Below, piece by piece: positions 15,121 through 16,312 of a DNA stretch of 16,312 nt. A program made the position numbers and the translations under genes. The notes beneath the pieces are model-generated. The model did no database searches and had not been told where the DNA came from. It saw only the letters and a list, made by a program, of their open reading frames with translations. Positions within the stretch are counted from its first letter, which is position 1. Every line of letters begins with the position of its first letter. Source of the stretch: UBA12202 sp049595035 (GTDB lineage Bacteria > Pseudomonadota > Alphaproteobacteria > Puniceispirillales > UBA1172); assembly GCA_049595035.1 (NCBI GenBank), contig JBMYKD010000030.1, positions 1 to 16,312 of the forward strand. The letters are read 5' to 3'.

Positions 15121-16278
15121 ATGGGTGCCAGATATAAGCTTTCCCAAGCATTCATAAAATCATGTAGCCCGGGCAAATATAACGATGGGGCAGGGCTTTG
15201 GCTTCATAAAAGGGCAGGGGGCGGTGGCCAATGGTTTTTCCGGTATACATTGTTCGGTCACAGAAAAGAAACAGGGCTTGGTGGATTAAATAATGTTGGA
15301 TTGGCAACTGCCAGAAAGAAGGCAGATCATGCGAGGGCGCTAGTTGCATCCAATATTGACCCGATAAATGAAAAGCTAAGGCTTAAAAATGAATATGCGA
15401 GATCATCAAACACAATAAGTATGATCGCCACGCTTGCATTTGAGGCAAAGAAGGCTGAACTCAAAGGAGACGGAAAGAATGGTAGATGGTTTTCGCCATT
15501 GGAATTGCATGTTCTGCCAAAGATCGGGAAAATGCCAATAGAGCAAGTCAACCAGCATGACATAAAAACCTGCATAAGCCCTATTTGGCACAGCAAGGGG
15601 GAAACTGCAAAGAAAGCCCTGCATAGGCTTAACATTGTAATCAAGCACGCTGCAGCCATGGGCTTGGATGTTGATGTTGGTGCTGTTGAAAAGGCAAAAG
15701 CCTTGCTGGGTCAGTCAAAACAACAAAAACAAAACATTCCTGCAATGTTATGGGCAGATGCCCCAAGGTTTTATCAAGCATTGGATGAAACAACACAAGC
15801 AGGGTTGGCGCTAAAACTGCTCATGCTTACTGGTGTACGATCTTATCCTGTTCGATATGCTGAAGCGGATGAGTTTGAGGAAGATATATGGACTATTCCT
15901 GGGGCTAAAATGAAAGGCCCTGCCGGAAAGACTCCTGATTTTAGGGTTCCACTATCCGACGAAGCAAAACGGATCATTAATATTGCTATAGATAGAACAC
16001 CCAATGATTTTATTTTTGCTAATCACAAAGGCAACATCCTTAGTGACGCCGCTATGTCGAGCATCATGAAAAGGGCAGGGATAGAAGCTAGGCCTCATGG
16101 TTTCAGATCAACCCTTCGAACATGGATAGCGGAAACGCAAAGTGTAAGTCTTGAAGTGGCTGAAATGGTTCTAGCGCATCGTCCAGCCTCTAAGGTAGTC
16201 AGGGCTTATGAGCGGACAGATTTTCTCGATCAACGCAGAGACATCATTGAGAAATGGGCTAGCTACTTATGTGGTTAA
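15121..16278 (+). CDS. P4-type tyrosine integrase
   Basis: A 385-aa site-specific recombinase that inserts and excises a mobile element, usually at a tRNA gene. The N-terminal third (NDGAGLWLHKRAGGGGQWFF, RKETGLGG, LATARKKADHARAL) is the DUF4102-type arm-binding domain of P4-like integrases. The catalytic domain shows the first Arg in LLMLTGVRSYPVRYAE, HGFR with the second catalytic His/Arg at HGFRSTLRTW, LAHRP for the third His, and the Tyr nucleophile in VRAYERTDFLDQRR, followed by the typical C-terminal W-x-x-YL. All required residues appear present and the length is normal, so it should be active. GGTGG lies about ten bases before the ATG. The gene sits beside a possible tRNA-derived attachment core at the window end. 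Confidence 0.92.
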   Translation: MGARYKLSQAFIKSCSPGKYNDGAGLWLHKRAGGGGQWFFRYTLFGHRKETGLGGLNNVGLATARKKADHARALVASNIDPINEKLRLKNEYARSSNTISMIATLAFEAKKAELKGDGKNGRWFSPLELHVLPKIGKMPIEQVNQHDIKTCISPIWHSKGETAKKALHRLNIVIKHAAAMGLDVDVGAVEKAKALLGQSKQQKQNIPAMLWADAPRFYQALDETTQAGLALKLLMLTGVRSYPVRYAEADEFEEDIWTIPGAKMKGPAGKTPDFRVPLSDEAKRIINIAIDRTPNDFIFANHKGNILSDAAMSSIMKRAGIEARPHGFRSTLRTWIAETQSVSLEVAEMVLAHRPASKVVRAYERTDFLDQRRDIIEKWASYLCG

Positions 16279-16297
16279 AAAAATTCAAAATGTACTT

Positions 16298-16312
16298 CAG
16301 CAGGTTCAAATC
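16298..16312 (+). other. tRNA T-arm-like sequence, possible attachment core
   Basis: The last 15 bases, CAGCAGGTTCAAATC, match the 5' half of a tRNA T-arm (GCAGG stem, TTCAAAT loop) and run into the window edge. Only 34 bp separate the integrase stop from the edge, so the tRNA body 5' of the T-arm is not present; this would be a duplicated tRNA 3' end, as found at one border of elements integrated by P4-type integrases. The match is short, and the continuation CCTGC is not in the window. Confidence 0.4.

Noticed and set aside
1..16312. CRISPR array, rRNA or complete tRNA genes, insertion sequences
   Set aside because: No regularly spaced repeats, no rRNA-like segments, no complete tRNA and no transposase were seen.

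Overview
The window looks like chromosomal accessory DNA of a free-living, probably marine, alphaproteobacterium. The basis is the gene content (betaine/sulfonium-type ABC importer, GcvT/DmdA-like methyltransferases, choline-dehydrogenase-like flavoprotein, BisC-type sulfoxide reductase) and the style of the proteins. A SAR116-like lineage is a guess, not something the sequence proves. By eye the left third (about 1-4700) is clearly richer in G+C than the rest, which is AT-rich down to the integrase.

Left block, all on the minus strand and read right to left: GMC flavoprotein (6398-4743), a half-length VOC protein (4695-4474), a GcvT/DmdA-like methyltransferase (4474-3263), a cytoplasmic BisC/DMSO-reductase-type molybdoenzyme (3260-933), a CitE-like lyase (943-83), and the first 18 codons of a selenium-binding-protein-56 / methanethiol-oxidase family gene (55-1, cut by the window edge). 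Spacings are 47 bp, a TAATG overlap, 2 bp, an 11-bp overlap and 27 bp, so this reads as one operon. The combination suggests catabolism of a methylated sulfonium, sulfoxide or ammonium compound: methyl transfer to folate, sulfoxide reduction, and oxidation of released methanethiol. No single known pathway contains all six, and this is the part of the window most likely to be undescribed.

Middle block: divergent from the operon is an EamA/DMT permease (6501-7418), tail to tail with a BetI-like TetR regulator (8125-7421). Divergent from that regulator is a three-gene glycine-betaine-class ABC importer: binding protein (8222-9169), ATPase (9350-10432) and a double-length permease (10435-12507). 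Two promoter-overlapping palindromes (6459-6471 and 8176-8207) are candidate operators, and a strong hairpin (9191-9222) separates the binding-protein gene from the ATPase gene.

Right block: a second GcvT/DmdA-like paralogue (13721-12555) converges on the importer, followed upstream by an MBL-fold hydrolase (14587-13862). An AT-rich gene-free stretch with three pairs of short direct repeats (14696-15120) leads into a complete P4-type tyrosine integrase (15121-16278). The last bases of the window resemble a tRNA T-arm and may be the attachment core of an integrated element. A plausible overall picture is importer plus regulator supplying an osmolyte-like substrate to folate-linked demethylases, with the released C1 and sulfur handled by the left operon; the substrate (DMSP, its sulfoxide DMSOP, glycine betaine, choline, TMAO or another) cannot be fixed from sequence alone.
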